64,000 bases of DNA, from NCBI RefSeq assembly GCF_030813115.1, contig NZ_JAUSTY010000006.1, positions 1 through 64,000 of the forward strand. The letters run 5' to 3'. Under the pieces are notes generated by a model. It did no database searches and had not been told where the DNA came from. It worked only from the letters and a program-made list of their open reading frames with translations. This document shows positions 42,521 through 52,500 of the stretch, in pieces. This DNA is from Bacillus horti (GTDB lineage Bacteria; Bacillota; Bacilli; Caldalkalibacillales; JCM-10596). How positions within the stretch are numbered: the first letter of the stretch is position 1; the number at the start of each line of letters is the position of its first letter. The position numbers and the translations under genes were made by a program.

Positions 42521-43678
42521 GTGAAATCTATTCAAATCACTGCGTTAAGTGTTGCACTAAGCTTAGCTTTAGTAGGGTGTGCAGCAGAAACGGAGGAAAA
42601 TGGTGTTGAATCTGAAATCATTGGACAAGATCCTAACGAAACAGAGGTAGATGGAAGTGAGAACGGTGAGGCTAATGAGGCAGATGATACGGGTACAAAT
42701 GAATCTCAAGGATTTATTGATATTATAGAAAGTCGGGATGTAGCTGGAGGTCTAAATATTCCTTGGTCAATTGTTCATCATGAGGATATCTTTTATCTAA
42801 CAGAAAGAGAAGGAGTTATCGCAAAAGTAGAGAACGGTGAGGTTACAAGAGAGGAATTAGACGTAACTGAAGAGGTTTTACATTATGGTGAAGGTGGTCT
42901 GCTAGGTTTTGTCTTAGATCCGAATTTCGCAGATAATGCAAAGGCTTATCTTTACTATACTTATGGAACAGAAGCTGAGGCTCTTAATCGTGTAATAGAA
43001 GTAGAGCATAGAGAGGGGACATGGGTGGAAACGGCCATTTTAATTGACGAGATTAAAGGAGCGCAATTCCATCATGGTGGTCGATTAGCTATTGGGCCAG
43101 ATGACAAGCTTTATATCACTACAGGTGACGCTTTAGAGGAAAGCCTCTCACAGGATCTTAATGATGTGGCTGGTAAAATCCTGAGACTTGAGTTCGATGG
43201 CTCCATTCCTGAGGATAACCCAGATCCAAGCTCTCCAATTTATTCCTATGGACATCGCAATCCACAAGGCCTTGCATGGGATGAAGAAGGACAACTGTTT
43301 AGCTCTGAGCATGGACCATCAGCTCATGATGAAATAAATAGAATTGAACCTGGCCTAAATTATGGCTGGCCTGAGATCATGGGAGATGAAACGGCTGATG
43401 GAATGGAAGTAGCTTTATACCATTCAGGTAATGATACGTGGGCTCCATCTGGAATGGTTTACTTAGATGGGCATCTTTATGTAGCTGCACTACGTGGATC
43501 CATGGTGATTGGCTTTGATACGAATGGTGGTCAGTCTGAGGTTATCTGGGAAGGAGAAGGTAGAATTCGAGATATTTTTGTAGAGGGGAATAGCCTCTAC
43601 ATCATTACGAATAATACGGATGGTAGAGGTATGCCTGGCCCGGAGGATGATCGCTTAATTGAGCTTATTTTTGAATAA
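42521..43678 (+). CDS. PQQ-type sugar dehydrogenase lipoprotein (glucose/sorbosone dehydrogenase fold)
   Basis: 385 residues. A lipoprotein signal (SLALVGC, lipobox LVGC) and an acidic linker are followed by a six-bladed beta-propeller of the soluble glucose dehydrogenase family: LNIPWSIVHHEDIFYLTERE near 75, EGGLLGFVLDPNFADNAKAY near 125, FHHGGRLAIGPDDKLYITTG near 187, YGHRNPQGLAWDEEGQLFSS near 243 and EHGPSAHDEINRIEPGLNYG near 263 (calcium/PQQ-site region). Whether it binds PQQ is uncertain, since Bacillales usually lack PQQ synthesis. Confidence 0.88.
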   Translation: MKSIQITALSVALSLALVGCAAETEENGVESEIIGQDPNETEVDGSENGEANEADDTGTNESQGFIDIIESRDVAGGLNIPWSIVHHEDIFYLTEREGVIAKVENGEVTREELDVTEEVLHYGEGGLLGFVLDPNFADNAKAYLYYTYGTEAEALNRVIEVEHREGTWVETAILIDEIKGAQFHHGGRLAIGPDDKLYITTGDALEESLSQDLNDVAGKILRLEFDGSIPEDNPDPSSPIYSYGHRNPQGLAWDEEGQLFSSEHGPSAHDEINRIEPGLNYGWPEIMGDETADGMEVALYHSGNDTWAPSGMVYLDGHLYVAALRGSMVIGFDTNGGQSEVIWEGEGRIRDIFVEGNSLYIITNNTDGRGMPGPEDDRLIELIFE

Positions 43679-43757
43679 TTGACCGGCGAAAAAGGTTGCG
43701 CTAACTAGATAAATCATATAAAATAGTATAAGAACTTTTGTTCGTTTATAGGGAATT

Positions 43758-43789
43758 AAGCACGCTATACTTTAGCATGCTTTTTTCTT
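43758..43789 (+). terminator. Terminator of the dehydrogenase gene
   Basis: AAGCACGCTA pairs with TAGCATGCTT (one mismatch) across a 5-base loop, followed by TTTT. Confidence 0.8.
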
Positions 43790-43879
43790 TTGGCTCTATT
43801 CGTCTGTGTGTCAAAAACCGGACTATACAACAGTTGAAATGTAAGATGTACATAAGTTTTGATAACAGAGGTGATTGTA

Positions 43880-44230
43880 GTGAAGTATATAGTTATAAAA
43901 AAACACAGAACGAATTATTCGGACCCTATTACTTTAGTTAAGGGACAGTTTATAATTGTTGGTGAAAAATATATTGGTCCAGAAAAGTGGGATAATTGGT
44001 ATTTTTGTACAACATCAGAAAATAAAATTGGCGGTTGGGTTCCAGGACAACTGATTGATTTAAGGGGAGCAGAAGGGATTATCTTAGAAGATTATACCGC
44101 AAGAGAATTGGATGTTAACAAAGGGGAGAAGCTTGTTGGTTTAAAAGAGCTGAACGGTTGGATTTGGTGTTTAAGAACTCTCAACTCAGAAGAGGGATGG
44201 GTCCCTAAAGAAAACTTAAAACTAGAGTAA
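43880..44230 (+). CDS. Tandem SH3-like domain protein
   Basis: About 116 residues with no signal peptide. It holds two variant SH3 domains: residues 1-57 (VGEKYIGPEKWDNWYFCTTS then GGWVPGQLID) and 58-116 (ARELDVNKGEKLVGLKELNG then WIWCLRTLNSEEGWVPKENL). The GTG at 43880 is preferred for its AGAGGTGA site; a frame from TTG 43859 lacks one. It is a likely protein-protein interaction module; partner unknown. Confidence 0.75.
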   Translation: MKYIVIKKHRTNYSDPITLVKGQFIIVGEKYIGPEKWDNWYFCTTSENKIGGWVPGQLIDLRGAEGIILEDYTARELDVNKGEKLVGLKELNGWIWCLRTLNSEEGWVPKENLKLE

Positions 44231-44340
44231 ACATAAAAGGTTGCACTATCTTTTTGAAAAAAAAATTATCTTTTAGAAAACAGTCCTTCTTCTTAAAGCT
44301 ATGTTTTATAACAAAATATATAAGGGTCTTAGGAGATAAC

Positions 44341-46641
44341 ATGCATATTATTCATCTATCCATCCGATCATTAGTTGAATTTGTACATCGTAGCGGGAGT
44401 ATTGATGCTGTTTCCTTTCGTAGCACAAGAAGTATGCAGGAGGGAACAAAGGCTCATAAGCTTGTGCAGGATTCACAGGATGAATCTTATAAAAAAGAAG
44501 TTTATTTAACGGCTGAGGTTGAGGAACAGGATATTTTGTTTCAGCTTGAAGGGCGATGTGATGGTCTGTTTCAAAGTAACTCTGTGATGACTATAGATGA
44601 GATAAAATCAACCTCACGACATGTTGATCAAATAAATGAAGATGATTACCCGGTTCATTGGGCACAGGGAATCTTATATGCGTACATGTATGCCAGTAAA
44701 TTCGGTGAGAAACAAATGAATGTTCAATTAACCTATTATCATTTAGCAAGTGGAGCTAAGAAGCATTTTCAAAGAAGTATGCTGTGGCAGGAGCTTGAAG
44801 AATTTGTTCAGAAAACCTTAGAGCATTATGCTTCTTTTATTAAAGTTAGATTAAATTTAAAGCAGGAAAGAGATGCTACGATTCAAGCACTATCCTTTCC
44901 GTTTCCGTATCGTCAAGGTCAGAGGGATTTTGCCGTATCTGTATATGGAGCGATATTACATCATAAAAGACTTTTAGCTAGAGCCCCTACAGGAATTGGA
45001 AAGACAATTTCAACTCTTTTTCCAGCAATTAAGGCTTTAGGAGAAGGAAAAGCAGAGCAAATTTATTATCTAACAGCCAAAACGATTACACGAACAGTTG
45101 CAGAGGAAACCTTTACCTTACTAAAAGAACATGGCTTAAAGATGATAGTGGTGGCATTAACAGCTAAAGAAAAAATCTGCTTTCAGGAGCAGGTTCACTG
45201 TCATAAGGATGTCTGCGAATATGCTAACGGTTACTATGATCGTATTAATGAGGCTGTTCTCGATATCCTAGAGCATGTCGATTATATATTTAGAGAGGAT
45301 ATAGAAAAGTATGCTCGTAAGCATAGGATATGTCCTTTTGAGCTATCGCTAGATTTAACAAACCAAGCTGATTGCATTTTATGTGACTATAACTATGTGT
45401 TTGATCCGCGAGTATCATTAAAGCGTTACGGTGATGAACAGAAAAAAAGAACCATATTACTTGTTGATGAAGCTCATAATTTAGTGGATCGTGCTAGTGA
45501 GATGTTTTCTGCAGGTGTTGAAAGCTATTCATTTTTGACAGCACACCAGCTTTTAAGAGCTTCTGACTACGAATTAGCAGTCGCTTCAAAGAAGATCTAT
45601 GATGAGCTTGGTAGACTATGGGAAAACGAACGAGCACTTTATGATGGCTTACATCATGTATTACCAGAGCAACTAAGTGAGCTCATCCAAACCTTTACTG
45701 CTGATTTAGGAGAATGGCTAAGCGGGAATGGACAATCTGATGGATCTCAGGAGCTACTTTCTCTTTACTTTTCTTGTTACTCATTCTTAAATATCAGTAA
45801 GCTGCTTGACCAGCATTTTTCGATTATTATTGATGGAAATAAGGAGAGCGTTCATATTACCTTACGTTGCCTTGATCCTTCTCAGCAATTAAAGGAGGCA
45901 ACAGAGAAATATCGGTCAACCATCTATTTTTCTGCTACTCTTTTTCCAATAAAGTATTATAACCACTTGCTAGGTGCAGAGGAGGAGGATTATAGAATAT
46001 CATTAGCTTCACCCTTCAACCCAAGTCATTTAAATGTTCGTTTATATCCGCTTTCAACGCGATATAGGGATCGAGAGAAAACAGCCAATCAGCTTGTACA
46101 TGTAATTGAAAAGCTCATTGATGAACGGAAAGGAAATTTTCTTGTGTTTGTTCCTTCGTATTCGTATATGTACCGAATATATGATGAATTTTTAGATCTA
46201 AGTGCTACTCAGGAAAAAGTGAAAACACTAGTTCAGCATGAAAAAATGTCTGAAGAGGAACGAGAGGATTTTCTGAAGGCGTTTAAAGATGATGCGGATA
46301 TACCTGTTATTGGATTTGCCGTGCTAGGCGGTGTGTTCTCTGAAGGAATTAATCTTAAGGGAGATCGCTTGCAGGGTGTTGTTGTGGTTGGAGTTGGCTT
46401 GCCTCAGCCGAGCATAGTAAGAGACAAAATGAAGGAGTATTTTGACAAACAAAATTTACCTGGGCGGGAGTATGCGTATGTATACCCGGGAATGAATAAA
46501 GTGCTTCAAGCAGGTGGTCGTTTGATTCGAACAGAAGAGGATAAGGGAATACTGGCATTAGTAGATGATCGTTACCTCACACCTACATATCAGTCTCTTA
46601 TACCACATGAATGGAGACACCATGAAGTGAAATTTAAATAG
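44341..46641 (+). CDS. RecB-type nuclease fused to an XPD/DinG-like iron-sulfur helicase
   Basis: 766 residues from ATG 44341 (AGGAGA upstream). Residues 30-170 show a RecB-family PD-(D/E)xK nuclease: GTKAH (His39), GRCDG (Asp74), DEIK (Asp86/Glu87/Lys89) and Q109-x3-Y113. The helicase follows: Walker A APTGIGKT near 215, four or more cluster Cys (280, 287, 292, 331, and 345/348), DEAH at 376-379, and a C-terminal motif VI region GRLIRTEEDKG near 723. It is a DNA repair helicase of COG1199 type. The nuclease fusion is known in Firmicutes; biochemical function is not established. Confidence 0.88.
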   Translation: MHIIHLSIRSLVEFVHRSGSIDAVSFRSTRSMQEGTKAHKLVQDSQDESYKKEVYLTAEVEEQDILFQLEGRCDGLFQSNSVMTIDEIKSTSRHVDQINEDDYPVHWAQGILYAYMYASKFGEKQMNVQLTYYHLASGAKKHFQRSMLWQELEEFVQKTLEHYASFIKVRLNLKQERDATIQALSFPFPYRQGQRDFAVSVYGAILHHKRLLARAPTGIGKTISTLFPAIKALGEGKAEQIYYLTAKTITRTVAEETFTLLKEHGLKMIVVALTAKEKICFQEQVHCHKDVCEYANGYYDRINEAVLDILEHVDYIFREDIEKYARKHRICPFELSLDLTNQADCILCDYNYVFDPRVSLKRYGDEQKKRTILLVDEAHNLVDRASEMFSAGVESYSFLTAHQLLRASDYELAVASKKIYDELGRLWENERALYDGLHHVLPEQLSELIQTFTADLGEWLSGNGQSDGSQELLSLYFSCYSFLNISKLLDQHFSIIIDGNKESVHITLRCLDPSQQLKEATEKYRSTIYFSATLFPIKYYNHLLGAEEEDYRISLASPFNPSHLNVRLYPLSTRYRDREKTANQLVHVIEKLIDERKGNFLVFVPSYSYMYRIYDEFLDLSATQEKVKTLVQHEKMSEEEREDFLKAFKDDADIPVIGFAVLGGVFSEGINLKGDRLQGVVVVGVGLPQPSIVRDKMKEYFDKQNLPGREYAYVYPGMNKVLQAGGRLIRTEEDKGILALVDDRYLTPTYQSLIPHEWRHHEVKFK

Positions 46642-46660
46642 ATAAAACAAGCTCAAAATA

Positions 46661-46698
46661 TAAGCTGATACACCAATTGTATGTGGTGTACCAGCTTA
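46661..46698. terminator. Hairpin between convergent genes
   Basis: TAAGCTGATACACCA pairs with TGGTGTACCAGCTTA (one mismatch) across an 8-base loop. It lies between the + strand helicase gene and the - strand DinB gene. Confidence 0.72.
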
Positions 46699-46749
46699 TT
46701 AACATGATATTTAATTAATCCATTCTAGCTCTATTCATTTAACACTCGA

Positions 46750-47223
46750 TTAATCCCAAATTAGAGGTCGTTGTAAACCAGTCATACGCATATATTGTAA
46801 GAATTGTCCTGCATGGACGGACTCATGATAGGCAATTCTCAAGAGCATATCTCCTAAATATCGTTGATAGCCAACATCAGATCGATCGATAAGCTTTGTT
46901 GAAAGCTCTTCCTGAGTAATAGTTTGAATGTAGGCAATAAAGTGATCAAAGTATGGTGTTGCCAAATCTATCTCCTTTTCAATTGAGACAATAGGAGAAG
47001 CTGCAAATGGATCTTCTGTTTCAATTTTAATAGAGCCATTATTCTTTAATATCATATGATAGTGATAGGTTGCGCTCCATATATGGCGTATCATCTCCCC
47101 AAACGACATCGCTTCATGATCAGGTCGCCACGCTATCCAGCTATCAGGAAGTGACTTCCATAGTTTAATAGAACGTCTTCGTGATTCCTGTAAGTTTAAT
47201 AGGATAAGTTCAGTACTGTCCAT
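46750..47223 (-). CDS. DinB family protein
   Basis: 157 residues, four-helix DinB/YfiT fold. The three metal-binding His positions are seen in MIRHIWSATYHYHMIL (near 46-55) and IAYHESVHAGQFLQYMR (near 131-136). Relatives include bacillithiol transferases. GAGGAGG lies upstream. It is divergent from an ArsR-type gene 65 bp away that probably regulates it; substrate unknown. Confidence 0.87.
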   Translation of the reverse strand: MDSTELILLNLQESRRRSIKLWKSLPDSWIAWRPDHEAMSFGEMIRHIWSATYHYHMILKNNGSIKIETEDPFAASPIVSIEKEIDLATPYFDHFIAYIQTITQEELSTKLIDRSDVGYQRYLGDMLLRIAYHESVHAGQFLQYMRMTGLQRPLIWD

Positions 47224-47288
47224 TTCAATTCCTCCTCTTAAGATTCAATCTCATTGTATCAGCTAAATATTTAGGGTATGATCGAAAT

Positions 47289-47999
47289 ATGAATGTATAT
47301 CCGAATATCTCATATATTGCAAAGCTAATTTCAGAGCCTACTCGAGCGTTGATTTTGGAAAGTTTATTAAGTGGTCAAGCTCTACCTGCTAGTGAATTAG
47401 CCTATATGGCTAAGGTAAGCCATCCAACGATAAGCTCTCATCTAGCTAAGCTAGTTGAAGGTAATCTGCTTACCGTGGAGCAGTCGGGCAGACATCGCTA
47501 TTATCGGCTAGCTAACGAAGATATCGCCGAGGTGCTTGAAAAATTGGGAACGATTGCACCAGTGGTTGAGGTTCGTTCCTTACGCCAATCTGATCAACTC
47601 AAGCAGGTTCGTTACGCTCGTACCTGTTACGATCATCTTGCTGGTGAACTTGGTGTTAAGGTTGCTGAATGGCTGCTTAGCAGTGAATATTTGGCACTAG
47701 ACGATGACGGTATGTATGTAGTTACACAAAAGGGTGGACCGTGGTTTTATCAGTTTGGAATTCATATTGAAGAGGCAACAAAAAGAAGAATTTTTGCCAA
47801 GCCTTGTCTTGATTGGAGCGAGCGACGACACCACATAGCTGGTTGGCTTGGAGCGGCTATAGCCACTCGTTTCTTTGATCTCGGTTGGATTGTAAGAGGG
47901 GATAGTACTCGTGCTGTACATCTTACTGAAAAAGGAGCTTTGGCTCTGAAGGAACAATTCGGCATTGAAATGAAAGCAGGATTGAAAGTGAGGGAGTAG
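47289..47999 (+). CDS. ArsR family regulator with long C-terminal domain
   Basis: 236 residues, more than twice the normal ArsR length. The N-terminal winged helix (ISEPTRALILESLLSGQALP, then VSHPTISSHLAKLVEG, then RHRYYRLANEDIAEVLEKL) covers residues 1-90. A further domain (105-236) ends in CLDWSERRHHIAGWLGAAIA, then FFDLGWIVRGDSTRAVHLTE. The Cys and adjacent His residues could bind a metal or thiol-reactive ligand. Divergent from the DinB gene. Confidence 0.85.
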   Translation: MNVYPNISYIAKLISEPTRALILESLLSGQALPASELAYMAKVSHPTISSHLAKLVEGNLLTVEQSGRHRYYRLANEDIAEVLEKLGTIAPVVEVRSLRQSDQLKQVRYARTCYDHLAGELGVKVAEWLLSSEYLALDDDGMYVVTQKGGPWFYQFGIHIEEATKRRIFAKPCLDWSERRHHIAGWLGAAIATRFFDLGWIVRGDSTRAVHLTEKGALALKEQFGIEMKAGLKVRE

Positions 48000-48060
48000 T
48001 GTTATAGGAAGAGTTACTAATAAGTACAAAAAAGGTACATGGAGATATAAAAACAGAGCA

Positions 48061-48104
48061 AGAGAGGTGCCTAAAGTCTAGTGACTTTTATGACACCTCT
48101 TTTT
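48061..48104 (+). terminator. Terminator of the ArsR-type gene
   Basis: AGAGGTG pairs with CACCTCT, with an inner stem AAAGTC/GACTTT around TAGT, followed by TTTT. Confidence 0.75.
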
Positions 48105-48122
48105 AATTTGTTATACCTATCT

Positions 48123-49346
48123 TTAATCGAAATCTATGAATCTCTTAAGAAGAACACTGACCTCAGCTCTTGAAGCATTTTCATTTGGTGCAAAACGATC
48201 AGCTGTCCGACCTTTCATAAGACCTTTTTGATATAAAAGATGGATATCTGCAGCAGCCCAATGTGATGCTTGAACGTCTTTAAAAGGATGTGCCTCGGCT
48301 CCTTCTAGTGCTGCATTTTTCGATTGCTTCATAACTCTTGAAAGAATAGCGGTAATTTCTGCTCTAGATATAGGGTCTTGGGGTAAAAAGACTTTGGCTC
48401 CATTTTTCATCGTGCCCTGAATAAAACCGTACTCTGCAGCTGTTTCCACATAATCGTAAAACCAATCCGTTTTCTTTATATCTGTAAAGGTAGGATGTTG
48501 TTGTTGTTTCATATCTAAACCAAGAGCAATAACAGCAACTTTAGCAAATTCAGCTCTTGTCATGTTTCTTTTTGGAGAGAAGTTCCCTTCATTGTCACCT
48601 TGAATCACTTTGTCTAACGCTAACGCAGAGATAGCTTGCAGGGCCCAATCCAGCTGAAAGATACTTTGATGATCTTTAAAGGAGCGAATCACTGTTTCAG
48701 GGGTACTGTCTATCGTTTTATTTTTTGGTGCTTGTCCAATGGTTTCTTTTTTCTCTCTTAGAACACCTTGTTCAGAGGATGCCCCTATGGTCACCGTTGG
48801 ATGATTAATCGTATGTCGAATATTAACTCCAGGATTATCAGGCATTATCACTAGGGATTTCTCTTGAGATAAAAGTGCTGCTCCAGCTTTTTTAGCATGA
48901 AAAGTAACTGTACCTATTTTCCCGTAGCCAGAAAACAATCCTCGATCACGTTGAGTAAGAACCTGACCAATTTTAACTTTTCCTTTTTCATCGATGGAAT
49001 TAATTAAGGTCATAGGTTGATGTGCTGTCTGAAATACAGAATGTGGTTTAATCGTCTTTTCTTCAGAAACTGGAGCTATAAGCTCTGGATCAAAGTCAAT
49101 ATGTACTTCATAGCCTTCAATGTCACTATGCTGACCAATAAAGCCTTGTAGCCAAATAGCAACTTCAAACGTTTCTCCAACAGCAACATGTGAAGCAGAT
49201 GGAACAAGACGAATTTGTGGAGTCTGTCCATTGTTTTCCTGTGAATAGACGGAGCTTGCATTCATGTTCAGTACTGTCAAAGAAATGGATAGAAAGAGAA
49301 TGATAGCTGTTAAGAAGCTTAGGTTCTTCTTCATTCTGAATGGCAT
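48123..49346 (-). CDS. Cohesin-domain surface protein with three SLH domains
   Basis: 407 residues. A signal peptide (residues 5-35, LTAIILFLSISLTVLNM) is followed by a cohesin-like beta-sandwich at about 43-190 (VGETFEVAIWLQGFI, GYEVHIDFDPELI, GYGKIGTVTFHAKKAG). After a linker come three S-layer homology motifs at about 230-407 (MTRAEFAKVAVIALGL, ISRAEITAILSRVMKQ, ASRAEVSVLLKRFIDF). SLH domains bind pyruvylated cell-wall polymer, so the cohesin faces outward. It lies 180 bp behind the dockerin-bearing subtilase on the same strand, so it is the predicted wall anchor for that protease. The AAGGGGG site supports ATG 49346. Confidence 0.85.
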   Translation of the reverse strand: MPFRMKKNLSFLTAIILFLSISLTVLNMNASSVYSQENNGQTPQIRLVPSASHVAVGETFEVAIWLQGFIGQHSDIEGYEVHIDFDPELIAPVSEEKTIKPHSVFQTAHQPMTLINSIDEKGKVKIGQVLTQRDRGLFSGYGKIGTVTFHAKKAGAALLSQEKSLVIMPDNPGVNIRHTINHPTVTIGASSEQGVLREKKETIGQAPKNKTIDSTPETVIRSFKDHQSIFQLDWALQAISALALDKVIQGDNEGNFSPKRNMTRAEFAKVAVIALGLDMKQQQHPTFTDIKKTDWFYDYVETAAEYGFIQGTMKNGAKVFLPQDPISRAEITAILSRVMKQSKNAALEGAEAHPFKDVQASHWAAADIHLLYQKGLMKGRTADRFAPNENASRAEVSVLLKRFIDFD

Positions 49347-49526
49347 CTTTTTTCCCCCTTTTATTTATTAAACTCCTTGATATAGGTATTCATAGATATT
49401 TATAGACAGTAGACGTATCAATAGCCTATTTAATTGAATTCATAGGGTTGTTTTAATATGGTATAGAGGGGATAGAAACCTATCCCCTCTATGATTGATT
49501 AGTAACCTGTTAGACCTAGATCTGAA

Positions 49527-52500
49527 TTAGTTTGAGTTAAAATTGTGCAGGATAAAGGATACATCCAATAGATCTACGACATTGTCTCTATTAATATCAG
49601 CCGCACTAGAACGAGCATTGGACCAGCCTGTACCTCTTACTTTTCCATACTCTCTAGCAACTAATTGAAGATCTACAAGATCAACCTTACCATCTTGATT
49701 CACATCTCCAGCCGTTAATGGGCCAAAGTTTCTAGTTACATTTTGATCAACGGTAACAGAAGTGGATTGACCAATGTGACCTGGAACAGCTACACGTACA
49801 GTGTAAGTTCCTTCATCTACTTGAAGCACATAGCTTCCATCAGAGCTTACTTGAGCAATGGCTGCTACAGTTCCGTTAGAGTCAACGGCTTCAACAAGTA
49901 CGCGGTGGACTCCGTCAGAGCCTTGATACCATGTCTCACTGTAATCAACCTCAGGACCAAACGCTTGAGCATTGATGTTACCTGAAATTGTGTACTCTGG
50001 ATCTGGCTCAACTGGACCTGTTGTCACTGTGACAGTTGTACCAGTAACATCACCATAATCGACATCCTCAGCATCGCTGCTGATGACACGAACATTGGAT
50101 AGGTTTAATTGATACGTTCCAGCCGTATCACTTGCAAAGTTAAATGTAGCTAGGCTACCAGAACCAGTATAACCTTCAAAGTCACCTGCTAAGGAAACGA
50201 TGTAATCCGTACGAACTTTACCGTCACCAGCATCCACTGTATTTTCATTAACAATGAGGGATACACTAGGATTTTGATCCTCCTGATAAGCAGCAAGTGT
50301 TACACTTGGAGCTGTAGTTCCTTTATTTAAGGCCGTATCGTACGTTAAACTGAATTGAGTTGAATAAACATCTGTTAACTCTGTAAAGTCAATGGACACC
50401 TGGAATGCTTGTCCTACCTGAACCTCTGAAGGACTTGCAACAGCGGCTATTCCTGGCTCATCAACAGGCGGTTCTGGCTCTTCATCATCATCATGCGTGT
50501 ATTCAACAACATGTGCTGGTGCAGCAACACCATTGTCAGCTATGTCATAAACATAGATCTCAAACGTGTTAAGCCCAGCTTTAACTGGAACTTGAATACT
50601 GAAGTTTCCATTCTCATTAATAGTTCCGTCAGCTTGCTTCCATCCATTATCCTGATAAAGGGCAGCTACCGCTATAGCAGAATAGTCTCCAAGAAGATCT
50701 ACTAGGAAATCTCCAAGAATTTCACCTGTTATGGTTCCAACACCATCAGCAACAGTAATAGCAGGATCGTCTAATCTAGATTCTGGAGCGTGTAGGTCTA
50801 CAACAAATGGAGATTCTTGATCTAGAATTGGGCTTATGGAGCTAAGAGTTCCTACCCAAGGAATAACTACATAGAATCCTTCATCAAGATCAGTAGAACC
50901 AAATAGATCTACTACTGTACCATCCCAGTCACGGACAATATAGTTTCCTGGAGTTATACCAGTAAGGGTTTCAATAATTGTACCTTGCCATTCTAGGGAT
51001 ACTGCGTCATAAACATCTAATGAGAAGTATTGAGTTGATTCATTAATTCTAAATCGAATGTCAGTTGTATCTGAATAACCATCATCATTTGGTGAGAAGA
51101 ACAATGGATCTAATGTAATATTTGTGACTACATCTGGTATTTCAGCTTCTCCTGTGAATATAGCAAAAGGAATTTGAATAAGATGTCCATTTGCTTCTTC
51201 TAGGATAATTTCACCTTCATATTGACCATCAGGAATTGTTTCACTAACTGCTAAGCTTACATTGAAATCTGTGGAGCCATTAGCAGCGACTGAAACAGAA
51301 GTGTCACTAAGTGTCAGCGTTCCTGCAGCAGGTCCATACCATGCTGTTGAAACCGTATAGCTCGAGTTTTCACCAACCACATCCTTAAGAGTTACTGTGC
51401 GGCTATCTGTAGAGCCCTGTGCTAGTAGACCAAAGGAGATGCTTCCTGTCAAATGAGAAATCACTTGTCCATTGTCTGTTGCATCTGTAAATTCTTCAAC
51501 AAGGGCTACTGCTTTGGCAGAAAGAGTATTCTCTAGGTCAACACGTCCTGCCCCTTGATCCATATGGGAATAACGTTGTCCTTGTCGGTCACTAATTTTT
51601 AATGCATTATTCATTAGCAAGGATTTCACTTCAAATGGTGTTAGTGAGCTATCCTTTTGTAATAATAGTGCAGCGGCACCAGCAATATGTGGAGCAGCCA
51701 TACTAGTTCCGCCTTTAGGATCATAGGCATCCTCATAATTCCCATCAAAGGCTGGAACAGTTGAAAGAATCGCAACACCTGGAGCTGAAACGTCTGGCTT
51801 AATCGTTAAACCTGGAAGAGTTGGACCTCTAGAGCTAGAATCTGCCATGACGTCTTCGACAAATTGACTATTGAACGTAATTGAATAGGCATCCTCAGCT
51901 TCATTTATCTTAGCAAGAATAGCTTGTCCTTCTTCTTGAGAAAGACTAAATGTAGGTACATAATCACCAGGCTCACCTAATGTTCCACCAAAGTTGCCAG
52001 GAGCATTATTGAAAATGATGACTGCTTCTGCACCTGCATTTTGTGCATTTACTGATTTCTCTCCGAAAGAAATAGCTCCACGTTGGATTAGAGCCACTTT
52101 TCCAGTAAGGTCTTTGCCAACAAGATCACTAGGTTGACCCAATCCAGCATATTCTATTTCAAACGTTTCACCAGCTATCTCTTCAACGTCTGGAGAGTAT
52201 GACATGATACCGAGATAAACAGTGTCAAGCCCGTCCCCATAAGCAACTGGCTCATAGAGTGGTGGGTAAGAAGAACCCACAGAAATAGCAAGGTCTGATG
52301 TTGCAGGAATTCCAACCGTATATGGTTCTGGACCGGCATTTCCGTTAGATGTAACTGAAATGACTCCGTCAAGAGTTGAATAGTTTAAAGCAATGGAGAT
52401 AGGGTCATAACGTGTATTTACATCTGCACCTAATGAAAGATTAATAACATCCATTCCATCAAGAGTAGCCCGCTCAATGGCAGCAAGAATATCTTCTGTT

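Noticed and set aside
44254-44340. Longer N-terminus for the nuclease-helicase
   Set aside because: The extra 29 residues start in a poly-A stretch with no ribosome binding site. ATG 44341 has AGGAGA at a good distance and begins next to the nuclease domain.
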